The position numbers were made by a program, and so were the translations under genes. From contig CAJNDS010001116.1 of assembly GCA_905221605.1 (NCBI GenBank), forward strand, positions 1 to 33,992: 33,992 nt of DNA, read 5' to 3'. Below, one piece after another: positions 11,400-21,315 of the stretch. The first letter of the stretch is position 1. Each line of letters begins with the position of its first letter. This stretch comes from Symbiodinium natans. Its lineage: Eukaryota > Sar > Dinophyceae > Suessiales > Symbiodiniaceae. Below the pieces are notes generated by a model. That model was given only the letters and a program-made list of their open reading frames with translations. It was not told the DNA's origin and did not search any database.

Positions 11400-11724
11400 G
11401 AAAAGCAAAAACAGGCCTACACCCCCTGGCTTGCAGCGGCGTGTTTGGCTTAGAGGTGCGTCTGGGCGGGTCTTGGAGGGGCGTGTTTGGCTTAGAGGTG
11501 CGTCTTGCAGGGGTGTCATAAGCAAAATGGCATGGGCAGAACTGCAGAACCTTTTCGCAGAGCAAGCAGACCTTGGACCTTACAGCCCTACTATGGGGAA
11601 AAGCAAAAACAGGCCTGCCCTAAACAGCCCTACTATGGGGAAAAAGCAAAAACAGGCGTACACCCCCTGGCTTGCAAAGCGGCGTGTTTGGCTTAGAGGT
11701 GCGTCTGGACGGGTCTTGGAGGGG
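11400..11724 (+). repeat. right arm of the long imperfect inverted repeat
   Basis: Pairs with 10623-10950. Beyond 11724 the module series continues (GGGCCATAGAACC at about 11728, then CTATGGGGAAAAAGC words to about 12015) with only partial symmetry to the left side, so the outer limits of the palindrome have been reshuffled. Confidence 0.88.
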
Positions 11725-12390
11725 CGTGTTTGGGCCATAGAACCTTTTCGCAGAGCAAGCAGACCTGGGACCTTACAGCCCTACTATGGGGAAAAGCAAA
11801 AACAGGCCTGCCCTAAACAGCCCTACTATGGGGAAAAAGCAAAAACAGGCCTACACCCCTGGCTTGCAGAGCGGCGTGTTTGGGTCTTGGAGGGGAGCGT
11901 TTGGCTTAGAGGTGCGTCTTGCAGGGGTGTGGTTGGGCGGTGCCGTAAGCAAATGGAATGGGCATGCCCTAAACAGCCCTACTATGGGGAAAAAGCAAAA
12001 ACAGGCCTACACCCCCTGGCTTGCAGAGCGGCGTGTTTGGGTTAGAGTTGCGTCTGGGCGGGTCTTGGAGGGGCGTGTTTGGCTCAGAGGTGCGTCTTGC
12101 AGGGGTGTGGATGGGCTTGCGGCTTTTCCGAACTCTGCCTGCTCTGCCAAAGGGTTCTTCTAATATAGCTCGTGCCAGCAGTTATGCAACAAAAGGTGCG
12201 TATTGGAGGGGGTGTTTGGCTTAGAGGCGGGTTTGGCTAGATGAGTCTTGGAGGGGGGGGTGTTTAGCTTAGAGGTGCGTCTTGGAGGTTCTTGGAGGGT
12301 TGGCTTAGAGGTGCATCTTAGAGAAGGGTGTTCGCTTAGATGGAGGGTGGTGTTTGGCGTAGAGGTGCGTCCTGGAGGGTCTTGGAGTAG

Positions 12391-13011
12391 TTTCTGATGC
12401 TTTTGCTTGATCTGGCTTGGAGGAGTAATTGGGAGCCAGCGCTATCTCTTTTCTTTGCTCTTTTTCTTCTCTCCCCGCTTCTCGTACTTGTGATTCGAAC
12501 GCATATTAAAGAGGAAAACAAATAAAGTGAGAGAGCTTCCATCCCAAGCGAGAGAGCTCTCACGCTCTGTGCTCTTCTCTCTGTGCGTGCTCTCTGTCTC
12601 TCTCTCTCTCTCTTTCTCTGATCTCTGCTCTCATTTGCCGGCAGTCGACTGGAATCACCAAACTGTGCACAAAGCCAATGAGCAATTTCTGTTTTTGTCT
12701 GGTTCAGAGCCTGCAGTTCCAGTGACAGCACGTTTGGAACGCGTCGCCTGATCCTCGTACCTCCAGATCAAGCTACGTGAAAATCTTGCTGCAAAAGGGC
12801 CATTCACCCCGGATTAACATTGACACTGGCTGTAATTAGAGTCGGACCCTCAAGAAACACTAGGCCCATTGGCCGTGTTCAAAAAAGGTGTGAAACTAGT
12901 TCAAAGAAGCGCGCCAAACATCTGCGCAACACAAGACTGACATGTCTCACATTTGATGTCTCATATTTGAAGTCTCACACTTGTGTCTCACATGCCTCCG
13001 CGCTTCTGACC
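12391..13011. other. 3' flank of gene copy 1 (flank type A)
   Basis: No gene was seen. A CT-rich stretch with a TCTCTCTCTCTC microsatellite lies near 12585-12620. From about 12660 the sequence is homologous to the 3' flank of copy 4 (from about 26995): both share GCCTGATCCTCGTACCTCC and CAAGCTACGTGAAAATCTTG. Near the gene it carries CTCACATGCCTCCGCGCTTC, common to all five copies. The 3' UTR and polyadenylation site of copy 1 should lie here, but I cannot place the cleavage site. Confidence 0.7.
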
Positions 13012-15501
13012 CTAGGCCAAGAGCAGCGCGGCAAGCCCGAGAACCGCGGCGGAGGCGGAGCCGGCGATTGCAGAGCTGGGCGGCTCACCGCCGTCGTCGC
13101 CATCGTCACCGTCGTCACCATCGTCACCGTCGTCGCCATCGTCACCGGTCGAGTTGTCTGCAGTCGTCGTTGTGGTCGTGGTCGTGGTCGTGGTTGTCGG
13201 GGCAGCGACGCGAACGGTCGACTTGCCGGTGACCTCCACGGTGCCCGTGAAGCCCGTGCTGGCGACAGCGGTGCTGATGGCTTCGGTCGTTTTCGCCAAA
13301 GACACCGTCTCAATTGCCACTTGCTTTTCGATGGCTGCTTCCAGGCTGGGCATAGTCACAGTGAAAATGGCCGTCAGCGTGACCTGAAGCTTCCTGGAGT
13401 GGGAACTGAGGCGTCGATTCGTCTGGAACTCCAGCGTCACATCCTCTTCATCCACCTCCATAACCTCTGCGAACCCTGCAATCATGGCATTGGTCACGGT
13501 GGCGTTCTCGGTGATCGTGGTCGGATCCTCCACCGTCATGTCCATGGAAACTTCAATGCTGCTGTAAACGTTTCCAGCCAGCGTCGTTGAGGTGGTAACA
13601 CTCCTCGGGTCCTGAATACAAACGCCCGACTCGAACATGGGCTTCCACATGCACGAGGCGTCACCAGCACAGCCCGATTCATCTTCCACATAGGAAACTG
13701 CGCACTTGGAGATGTTGCCGAGGGTCTCCAAGTACTCCTTCGGGCCGTAGAGAGTTGTGCTACAATCGCGGGAGTCGACCGGGGCCGGGTTCCACAGGCT
13801 GGTCCACGCTCGCCAGCCGTAGCGCGTCTTGTCCTTCGGAGTGAACTCGTTGGTGATGTTGTAATTTGGGTCGCTGATCTTCCAGGCGATGTAGTCGTCC
13901 CCAGTAGGGCCAAAGGCCAGGCTGCAGTCGCTCCACGATTGAGACGTTGTTGCGAGATCCCAGGCCTCACAGAACTTCTTGGCATCCTCGGTCTTGTACA
14001 GCACCTCGTACTTGTCGTGGTGGTAGTTCAGCGTGATGCTGAACAGCGTCTCTGCCTGCTCCATGGAAGCCTCGCAGTTGGGACGCTCACCACAGTACTT
14101 GGAGTTCCTCAGGACGTAGGGCAGCACGGGCTTGTCTTCCGTCTCCATGAGAACGCTCACAGGTGCCTTGATGATGTGGTAGTTATCCGTGAGGGCGAAC
14201 CACTTCGTTTTCACAAGAGAGGCGGTCTCGCACAGGTGGTAGTAGGCATCACGCGTGGCCGTCGCCGTCTCCATGGTCACGTTGCCGTTCGGGCCCTCAA
14301 TGGTCTCGGTCATATCCGGCTGCGGGTAGTAGGTCAGGGCCAGGATCTTCTTGAAGGGGTGGTGCGTGGGCACGGTCGCCTTCAAGTGCCCCTGGTAATC
14401 GAACATCGCCACTCCCAGGGTCACTTCGTCATCCTCAACAGTTTCGAAGAGGTTTTTGCTGGAGCCGTGGCGGATGTAGGTTGGGAATTCGAAGCTGGTG
14501 TTCAGAAGCGTGTTGGCGTAGTTGCCCACCAGCATGGAATCCCAGTTGTAGGTCTGGCTGTCGCCATTCGCAGCCGTCCAGGCAGCCGCAAACTGGCTGC
14601 TGCTTCCGGACATGGCATCCATGGTGATCATGGCAAACGCCACATCGAAGGCCATCTCTTCCATCATAGTGCCACCGCCCATGCTGTGGAAAGCGTCGTA
14701 CACAGCCTTGGTCCACGGGTGCTTCAGATTGTACATGGCGTTGCCGTTGATGTGATCCACCAAGTAGGTCGGCATCATCGACTTGAACAGGTCCCACTTG
14801 TCGCCAAGGTACTGGCTCCCGCGGACGGCCATGTTCCCGCCCGGCATCTCGAGAGCCTCCGTCTCGAACTGGTCGAGCCAGCCGCTCTTGATGGGAACCG
14901 CGTCCATCTCCATGAGGAAGAAAGTGTCGTACATGTCCATGAACTCACCCTCAAGCATGGCCGTCATGATCTTCGAGAAGACCGCATTGGGGCCAGAGAC
15001 CCAGTGCTTGTTCGTGGTGTAGCCGCGGTTGTCGTACACGTCTTGCTCTGGGTTCAGCATGGCCGACATGTTCTTGATGCCGGAGAAGCAATTTGTCCAG
15101 CCTTGTTTCGAGTCGAATGCCGCACCATAAGCATCCACCGCTTTCTTGGCTTCGGGGTCGGCCGCCAGATCCTTGCTGTAGACCAGGATGAGATCGATAG
15201 TGCTCGTGTTGGACTTGCTAGCGCAGGGCGTCGTGGTGTCCCACATGCCAGCACTGTCCATTAGCAGCTGCACCTCCTCCTCCGTCGAGAACACGCGGAC
15301 CACTGCGAGGCTGGATCCTGCAAACGGTTTTAAGGTTTGTGCTCGAGTCGAGGCGGGACGACGAACCCTGCTCTCTGTGCGCATTGCGCTTTGACCCCTC
15401 TCAAAGGTTCCATACAAGGGGATTTGTTAAGGTTGGGCTTGGGAATGCTCTCCTGCAGCCACGGCTGCCAATGCTGCGAGTGCCAAGGTCAGCAGCTTCA
15501 T
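13012..15501 (-). CDS. gene copy 1: secreted glycosyltransferase-like surface protein
   Basis: Two exons, 15453-15501 and 13012-15317, give 784 residues. Exon 1 codes for MKLLTLALAALAAVAA, a clear signal peptide, and G17 is split by the intron. Domains in order: residues 20-330 resemble a GT-A-fold glycosyltransferase, with FFLMEMDAVPIKSGWLD (149-165; EMD in the place of a DXD-type metal site) and DHINGNAMY (204-212); 340-470 contain KWFALTDNYH and are of unknown fold; 425-583 hold scattered cysteines that could pair; 601-718 look like a SEA-like alpha/beta module with an RRL motif; then twelve threonines (724-735), a DDG repeat (741-760) and a hydrophobic tail ending AALLLA, like a GPI-attachment signal. 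Eight N-glycosylation sequons are present. It is last in transcription order. T46 replaces the Met of the other copies. The coding call is strong; the transferase role is inferred from motifs only, and activity is untested. Confidence 0.85.
15318..15452 (-). other. intron of copy 1 (GA-AG type), 135 bases
   Basis: On the minus strand the junctions read GGCTGCAG|GAGAGC and GTTTGCAG|GATCC. Removing the intron joins the signal peptide to the long exon in frame (phase 1). Without splicing the exon 1 frame stops nine codons past its last complete codon. No GT or GC donor gives the right frame. GA donors are a documented dinoflagellate variant. GCAGGA is repeated at both ends. Confidence 0.8.
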
Positions 15502-15503
15502 GG

Positions 15504-15525
15504 CTAGAAATGGCTAGACGATGCT
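15504..15525 (-). promoter_or_regulatory. candidate spliced-leader trans-splice acceptor, copy 1
   Basis: On the coding strand CCATTTCTAG ends two bases before the ATG. Dinoflagellate mRNAs receive a 22-base leader at such AG sites. If this AG is used, the 5' UTR is essentially the leader alone. TCTAGCCAT is duplicated here, giving a second AG 11 bases upstream. This is inference from position and the weak pyrimidine tract. Confidence 0.35.
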
Positions 15526-16002
15526 ACTGTGAACCACCAGAACCGACACTTGAGAAGCACGCAGCCGGCTCCTTCTCAAAAGACCGTCCGGGTTGACATG
15601 GGCTGATCATCACAACTTGGTTAGTGGTTTGCAGTTTACAAGCCGCCTCAACAACAGATCGCCTTGCCTCAGGGTGCGGCTCCGGGCGTGCCTCTGCACC
15701 ACCGCATTTTCCGTGCCTGCCTGAGGGCCGGGGGCGGGGGGGAGAAGGGGGGGGCTACCACAAGAGAAACTTGGAGACAAGCAAACATCTGAGGACTATT
15801 CCTGCCTGATGGTGTGAAGCTTGTATGGTAAGCAAGGTGAGGTATACCGTTAGAGTCGTGCAATGATTCCCGTAGTCACTGCGGAGAGGGTTGGCCGCAA
15901 AGATTTCCAAGATTTCAAGAGGTCGCGCAAGCGCCAGGCAGGCAGCCAGGGAGCCAGCGTGGACCCGACGAGCACAAGATTTTCCAAACCCAGCCGGAGT
16001 GG

Positions 16003-16050
16003 GAAGCCGGGAAGCCGGGAAGCTGGGAAGCCGGGAAGCCGGGAAGTCGG
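16003..16050. repeat. about 9-bp tandem repeat (GGGAAGCCG)
   Basis: About five head-to-tail copies of a nine-base GGGAAGCCG-like word, with one GCTGG and one GTCGG variant. Isolated low-complexity tract in the spacer. Confidence 0.8.
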
Positions 16051-16275
16051 CGTGGGAGATAGTAGTGACTAGTAGTGTGGAGATGCCTGGACAAAAAAAG
16101 AGCCTTGTGAGGCTTGTGATTCGCGAAGAGCCCCCACAGGGCCCCGGGCCCCAACCACCACCTGAGCCGTGTGGGCTTGAAAGCACGTGCACTCGCAAAG
16201 CCGCCAGAAAAAAACATCTCTCCACAACAGTTCTGAGAGAGCTCTCATTAAAATTTTTGAGGAGAAGAAATGTCG

Positions 16276-16500
16276 TCTTCCTTCTCATCTCTCATCTCTC
16301 ATCTCTCATCTCTCATCTCTCATCTCTCATCTCTCATCTCTCATCTCTCATCTCTCATCTCTCATCTCTCATCTCTCATCTCTCATCTCTCATCTCTGAT
16401 CTCTCATCTCTCATCTCTCATCTCTCATCTCTCATCTCTGATCTCTGATCTCTCATCTCTCATCTCTCATCTCTCATCTCTCTCTCTCTCTCTCTCTTCC
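16276..16500. repeat. heptanucleotide array (CATCTCT)n, about 30 units
   Basis: A seven-base unit, CATCTCT, is repeated with a few CATCTCTG variants (near 16396, 16437 and 16444) and ends in a plain TCTCTCTC run. Its frames read as repeated SHLSSLI-like peptides and are not genes. It does not match the TTTAGGG telomere type known from dinoflagellates. Confidence 0.95.
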
Positions 16501-16674
16501 CTTCCCAAAACCTGCTCGGGAGGAGAAGCTGAGAAGCGCGGCTCCGACACCGAGTTTGTTGCGTGCCCCACCCTCCCCTCTCCCCTCTCCCCCTTCCTTT
16601 CCCTTCTTTTCTTCCCACATTTGCCTTTTATTCTTAGCTCGGGCGCTCTTGAAAATGACTTTACTCTACTTTAT

Positions 16675-16675
<1 letters not shown>

Positions 16676-16709
<34 letters not shown>

Positions 16710-16710
16710 A
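16676..16710. repeat. (AG)n dinucleotide run
   Basis: About 16 AG repeats, interrupted only at the ends. It lies about 50 bases from a long G-run. Confidence 0.95.
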
Positions 16711-16755
16711 GGGAGAGTTTGCTTTTTCCTTGCGAGGGCTGGCCCCTCTTTTTTT

Positions 16756-16787
16756 GGAGGGGGGGGGGGGGGGGGGGGGGGGGGGCA
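16756..16787. repeat. long G homopolymer
   Basis: An almost pure run of about 29 G. The exact length is likely to be unreliable in sequencing. C-runs on the coding strand of this size can hinder polymerases and may form G-quadruplexes on the other strand. Confidence 0.9.
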
Positions 16788-17586
16788 GGATCTCATAACG
16801 CCCTTCCCCCCCTTCTAAATTAAAGGTTCCTCGGAAACCTTATTAAAAACAACGGAAGCCCCCAACAAAAAAAGCGATGGGGCACATCTGGGCTACAGTT
16901 CCCAGAAAGGACACATATAGGCCACATAGGACACATGCGCAACTCGTGAAACTCACCGGCCCTGAAAAGCTCTGCAGCACGCATCAAACCTCCATCATCA
17001 GAGCCTCTGAGCCGACTCTTCAGGAGCGGCAAGGACGGCAAGGAGTTGGCGACCCAACGCCCAACCTGGGCAACGATCTTAACGATCTTTCGATGTCCGG
17101 TTCATTTGCTGCAGTTCGTCTTTACAAGCTCAAACCTGGAATGCGCAGCTCATGCAACCATTTTAACACCCAACTTCGCAGGCTTTCAACTTTAGTCGCA
17201 GTCCTTGGGGGGCCTGATGCGGCCTCTCGTGTCGTTGTGATGTGTGGGCGCTCGTCATGTGCGGCACCATGCTCTGCCACGCTCTGCAATGCCCCAGGTG
17301 TTGAGAACATGTTGAGAGACGCGTCATGCGTCATGCCTGGCTGACCGTCTTGGACATACTTTAGCTGCTAGCTCCGGCCATGAGATCTCTCCATTTGCGG
17401 GGCATGGCAAGAATTCAGTCTGATCAAGAAGTTGCACTAGGCGCATTGACCGTGTCGAAAACTGTGTGAAACTAGTTCAAAGAAGCGCCGCAAACATTGG
17501 AAACAAATTGCACAAGAATCACTTACTCACTTGTCGTACATTTGAAGTCTCAAATTTGTGTCTCACATGCCTCCGCGCTTCTGACT

Positions 17587-20076
17587 CTAGGCCAAGAGCA
17601 GCGCGGCGAGCCCGAGAACCGCGGCGGAGGCGGAGCCGGCGATTGCAGAGCTAGGCGGCTCACCGCCGTCGTCGCCATCGTCACCGTCGTCACCATCGTC
17701 ACCGTCGTCGCCATCGTCACCGGTCGAGTTGTCTGCAGTCGTCGTCGTGGTCGTGGTCGTGGTCGTGGTTGTCGGGGCAGCGACGCGAACGGTCGACTTG
17801 CCGGTGACCTCCACGGTGCCCGTGAAGCCCGTGCTGGCGACAGCGGTGCTGATGGCTTCGGTCGTTTTCGCCAAAGACACCGTCTCAATTGCCACTTGCT
17901 TTTCGATGGCTGCTTCCAGGCTGGGCATAGTCACAGTGAAAATGGCCGTCAGCGTGACCTGAAGCTTCCTGGAGTGGGAACTGAGGCGTCGATTCGTCTG
18001 GAACTCCAGCGTCACATCCTCTTCATCCACCTCCATAACCTCTGCGAACCCTGCAATCATGGCATTGGTCACGGTGGCGTTCTCGGTGATCGTGGTCGGA
18101 TCCTCCACCGTCATGTCCATGGAAACTTCAATGCTGCTGTAAACGTTTCCAGCCAGCGTCGTTGAGGTGGTAACACTCCTCGGGTCCTGAATACAAACGC
18201 CCGACTCGAACATGGGCTTCCACATGCACGAGGCGTCACCAGCACAGCCCGATTCATCTTCCACATAGGAAACTGCGCACTTGGAGATGTTGCCGAGGGT
18301 CTCCAAGTACTCCTTCGGGCCGTAGAGAGTTGTGCTACAATCGCGGGAGTCGACCGGGGCCGGGTTCCACAGGCTGGTCCACGCTCGCCAGCCGTAGCGC
18401 GTCTTGTCCTTCGGAGTGAACTCGTTGGTGATGTTGTAATTTGGGTCGCTGATCTTCCAGGCGATGTAGTCGTCCCCAGTAGGGCCAAAGGCCAGGCTGC
18501 AGTCGCTCCACGATTGAGACGTTGTTGCGAGATCCCAGGCCTCACAGAACTTCTTGGCATCCTCGGTCTTGTACAGCACCTCGTACTTGTCGTGGTGGTA
18601 GTTCAGCGTGATGCTGAACAGCGTCTCTGCCTGCTCCATGGAAGCCTCGCAGTTGGGACGCTCACCACAGTACTTGGAGTTCCTCAGGACGTAGGGCAGC
18701 ACGGGCTTGTCTTCCGTCTCCATGAGAACGCTCACAGGTGCCTTGATGATGTGGTAGTTATCCGTGAGGGCGAACCACTTCGTTTTCACAAGAGAGGCGG
18801 TCTCGCACAGGTGGTAGTAGGCATCACGCGTGGCTGTCGCCGTCTCCATGGTCACGTTGCCGTTCGGGCCCTCAATGGTCTCGGTCATATCCGGCTGCGG
18901 GTAGTAGGTCAGGGCCAGGATCTTCTTGAAAGGGTGGTGCGTGGGCACGGTCGCCTTCAAGTGCCCCTGGTAATCGAACATCGCCACTCCCAGGGTCACT
19001 TCGTCATCCTCAACAGTTTCGAAGAGGTTTTTGCTGGAACCGTGGCGGATGTAGGTTGGGAATTCGAAGCTGGTGTTCAGAAGCGTGTTGGCGTAGTTGC
19101 CCACCAGCATGGAATCCCAGTTGTAAGTCTGGCTGTCGCCATTCGCAGCCGTCCAGGCAGCCGCAAACTGGCTGCTGCTTCCGGACATGGCATCCATGGT
19201 AATCATGGCAAATGCCACATCGAAGGCCATCTCTTCCATCATGGTTCCACCGCCCATGCTGTGGAAAGCGTCGTACACAGCCTTGGTCCACGGGTGCTTC
19301 AGATTATACATGGCATTGCCGTTGATGTGATCCACCAAGTAGGTCGGCATCATCGACTTGAACAGGTCCCACTTGTCGCCAAGGTACTGGCTCCCGCGGA
19401 CGGCCATGTTCCCGCCCGGCATCTCGAGAGCCTCCGTCTCGAATTGGTCGAGCCAGCCGCTCTTGATGGGAACCGCGTCCATCTCCATGAGGAAGAAGGT
19501 GTCGTACATGTCCATGAACTCACCCTCAAGCATGGCCGTCATGATCTTCGAGAAGACCGCATTGGGGCCAGAGACCCAGTGCTTGTTCGTGGTGTAGCCG
19601 CGGTTGTCGTACACGTCTTGCTCTGGGTTCAGCATGGCCGACATGTTCTTGATGCCGGAGAAGCAATTTGTCCAGCCTTGTTTCGAGTCGAATGCCGCAC
19701 CATAAGCATCCACCGCCTTCTTGGCTTCGGGGTCGGCCGCCAGATCCTTGCTGTAGACCAGGATGAGATCGATCGTGCTCGTGTTGGACTTGCTAGCGCA
19801 GGGCATCGTGGTGTCCCACATGCCAGCACTGTCCATTAGCAGCTGCACCTCCTCCTCCGTCGAGAACACGCGGACCACTGCGAGGCTGGATCCTGCAAAC
19901 GGTTTTAAGGTTTGTGCTCGAGTCGAGGCGGGACGAGGAACCCTGCTCTCTGTGCGCATTGCGCCTTGACCCCTCTCAAAGGTTCCATACAAGGGGATTT
20001 GTTAAGGTTGGGCTTGGGAATGCTCTCCTCCAGCCACGGCTGCCAATGCTGCGAGTGCCAAGGTCAGCAATTTCAT
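17587..20076 (-). CDS. gene copy 2: secreted glycosyltransferase-like surface protein
   Basis: Exons 20028-20076 and 17587-19892 give a 784-residue protein with the same domain order as copy 1. Against copy 1 it has Gly in place of Ala at residue 16, at the end of the signal peptide, and Met at residue 46; I saw no other residue change. Silent differences include TTGGTCG at 19444 and AATGCCACATC near 19211. The 5' third of the gene and its upstream flank, from about 19445 rightward, appear identical to copy 4. The 3' flank is type B, as in copies 3 and 5, not type A as in copies 1 and 4. The stop lies 2086 bases before the copy 1 start, so this gene is read just upstream of copy 1. Confidence 0.85.
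19893..20027 (-). other. intron of copy 2 (GA-AG type), 135 bases
   Basis: Coding-strand junctions are GGCTGGAG|GAGAGC and GTTTGCAG|GATCC. The exon 1 end differs by one base from copies 1, 3 and 5, so the repeat shared by the two splice sites is only AGGA here. The reading frame is kept. Confidence 0.8.
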
Positions 20077-20078
20077 GG

Positions 20079-20100
20079 CTAGATGAAGAAATGCCACCAG
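20079..20100 (-). promoter_or_regulatory. candidate spliced-leader trans-splice acceptor, copy 2
   Basis: GCATTTCTTCATCTAG on the coding strand ends two bases before the ATG. The pyrimidine-rich tract followed by TAG is shared with copies 3-5. Inferred from sequence only. Confidence 0.4.
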
Positions 20101-21315
20101 AACTAAGCTACTACGAATCACAAGAGCCGATGCTTGAGCCCGGCAGAAAACCATCCAGGCTGACATGAGCTGATCACAACCAAATTAGCTAGCAGTTTAC
20201 AAGACGCTTGAAAAACTCGCAAGGGCGGAGCCCCGCAACAACCGCTTGCCTTAGGGCGCGGCTTCAACGAGCGTGGCTCTGCATAGACCACATCGTCCCG
20301 GGGGGGTGGGGGGCGGCGGGGGGGGTGGGGGCAACGGCGGCCAACACAAGAGAAACTTGGAGAATAGCATGAAGGACATCTGAGGAGGAGTCTAATGTTG
20401 TGAAGGTTGTATGCCCCCGCCTTGATATCCGGAGCGTAGCACGCCACAGATTTCAGGAGTGGACACAACTCATCGTGGTGTGGCACGTAAGCAAAGTGAG
20501 GCGCAATTCAAAGTGTAGTGAACAAGGATCCGCAGCCACCACCGATAGACTTCGATGTGGTATCTTGCAGCCCAGGCCGCAAAGATTTCAATTGGCCGGC
20601 TTTTTCCTGGCTTCCAACCCTGTACAGCACGTCGAAAAGATCTGCGTGCAGCGCGAACCACCTCATCTTGGGTGGTTTCAGACGGAGATGCTTGGGGGGA
20701 TCCCATGAAGCTGCTTTTGCTCACCTCTCCAGACTCTCCTGTCCATCATTTCCTCCCCCCCCGAACTTGAATGCTGCGCCTGCGAATAAGCTTGAGCCCT
20801 ATACTCACAAGCCATCATCAGCGAGGAACTTGCGACCGAGACAAGGCACGCCAAACCTGGGCAACGATCTTCGATGTGTTTCCGGTTCTGGAATGCGCTC
20901 GAATGCAACCATTTTAAAACCCATCTTTGCATGCTTTAGTCGCTGTCCTTTGGACTCGTGTCGTTGTGACGTGTGGGCGCTCGTCATGTGCGGCACCATG
21001 CTCTGCCATGCTCTGCAATGCTCCAGGTGTTGAGAACATGTTGAGACACGCGTCATGCGTCATGCCTGGCTGACCGTCTGGGACATACTTTAGCTGCCAG
21101 CTCCTGCCATGAGATCTCTCCATTTGCGGGGCATGGCAAGAATTCAGTCTGATCAAGAAGTTGCACTAGGCCCATTGACCGTGTCGAAAACTGTGTGAAA
21201 CTAGTTCAAAGAAGCGCCGCAAACATTGGAAACAAATTGCACAAGACTCACTTACTCACTTGTCGTACATTTGAAGTCTCAAATTTGTGTCTCACATGCC
21301 TCCGCGCTTCTGACT
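20101..21315. other. 1240-base spacer between copies 3 and 2
   Basis: No gene of its own is supported. It holds the 5' flank of copy 2 (with a G-rich block at 20299-20330, about 225-255 bases before the start codon) and the type B 3' flank of copy 3. The sequence appears identical to the spacer between copies 5 and 4 at 29929-31143. Short frames in it are chance frames and carry no family signature. Confidence 0.7.

Larger units (their letters stand above)
8176..12390. repeat. mosaic repeat zone with inverted modules
   Basis: Three kinds of short module are shuffled and found in both orientations. One contains CCTGTTTTTGC and CCCCATAGTAGGGCTG, often followed by GCGATAAGCTTGTTG. One contains GTTTGGCTTAGAGGTGCGTC followed by CTTGGAGGGG or CTTGCAGGGGTGTGG. 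One contains GGGCCATAGAACCTTTTCGC and AGAGCAAGCAGACCT. Reading frames in the zone are short and made of the same repeated words, and none resembles a transposase. The structure fits a family of fold-back or non-autonomous elements that have inserted into or duplicated one another. A few stretches, such as 9884-9970 and 10250-10440, are unique. The zone fades after about 12300 into degenerate copies of the second module. Confidence 0.85.
15526..17586. other. spacer between copies 2 and 1
   Basis: No separate gene was found in this 2.1-kb spacer. The part near copy 1 (to about 15800) is a diverged version of the 5' flank of copies 2-5, with a G-run stretch at 15728-15757. The middle holds low-complexity DNA listed separately. 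From about 16965 the sequence is homologous to the type B 3' flank of copies 3 and 5: it shares CCTGGGCAACGATCTT, GCAACCATTTTAA and the stretch from GTGCGGCACCATGCTCTGCC to the copy 2 stop. It must hold the 3' UTR of copy 2 and any promoter of copy 1. Confidence 0.65.

Noticed and set aside
12820-13590. Plus-strand 256-codon frame over the 3' end of copy 1
   Set aside because: It overlaps the DDG and threonine repeat codons of the real gene in antisense and reads as low-complexity peptide; similar frames appear at every copy.
13939-15264. 441-codon plus-strand frame opposite exon 2, repeated in copies 2, 4 and 5 (shorter in copy 3)
   Set aside because: It is the mirror frame of a GC-rich coding exon. 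Residues in it change at positions silent in the minus-strand gene, whereas the minus protein is conserved. It has no start context or domain of its own.
15318-15417. In-frame extension of exon 2 upstream (MYGTFERG start) as the true N-terminus
   Set aside because: The frame is broken in copies 3 and 5 by an extra base. The extension is basic and unlike a signal peptide, while the spliced model gives a clean signal peptide in all five copies.
15501-15525. TAGCCATTT before copy 1 as a relic of a genomically integrated spliced leader
   Set aside because: Only about nine bases agree with the dinoflagellate leader, and the stretch is explained by a local duplication of TCTAGCCAT. Copies 2-5 lack it.
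16276-16480. Frames coding for repeated SHLSSLI peptides
   Set aside because: They are the translation of a seven-base microsatellite, open in several phases, with no flanking coding sequence.
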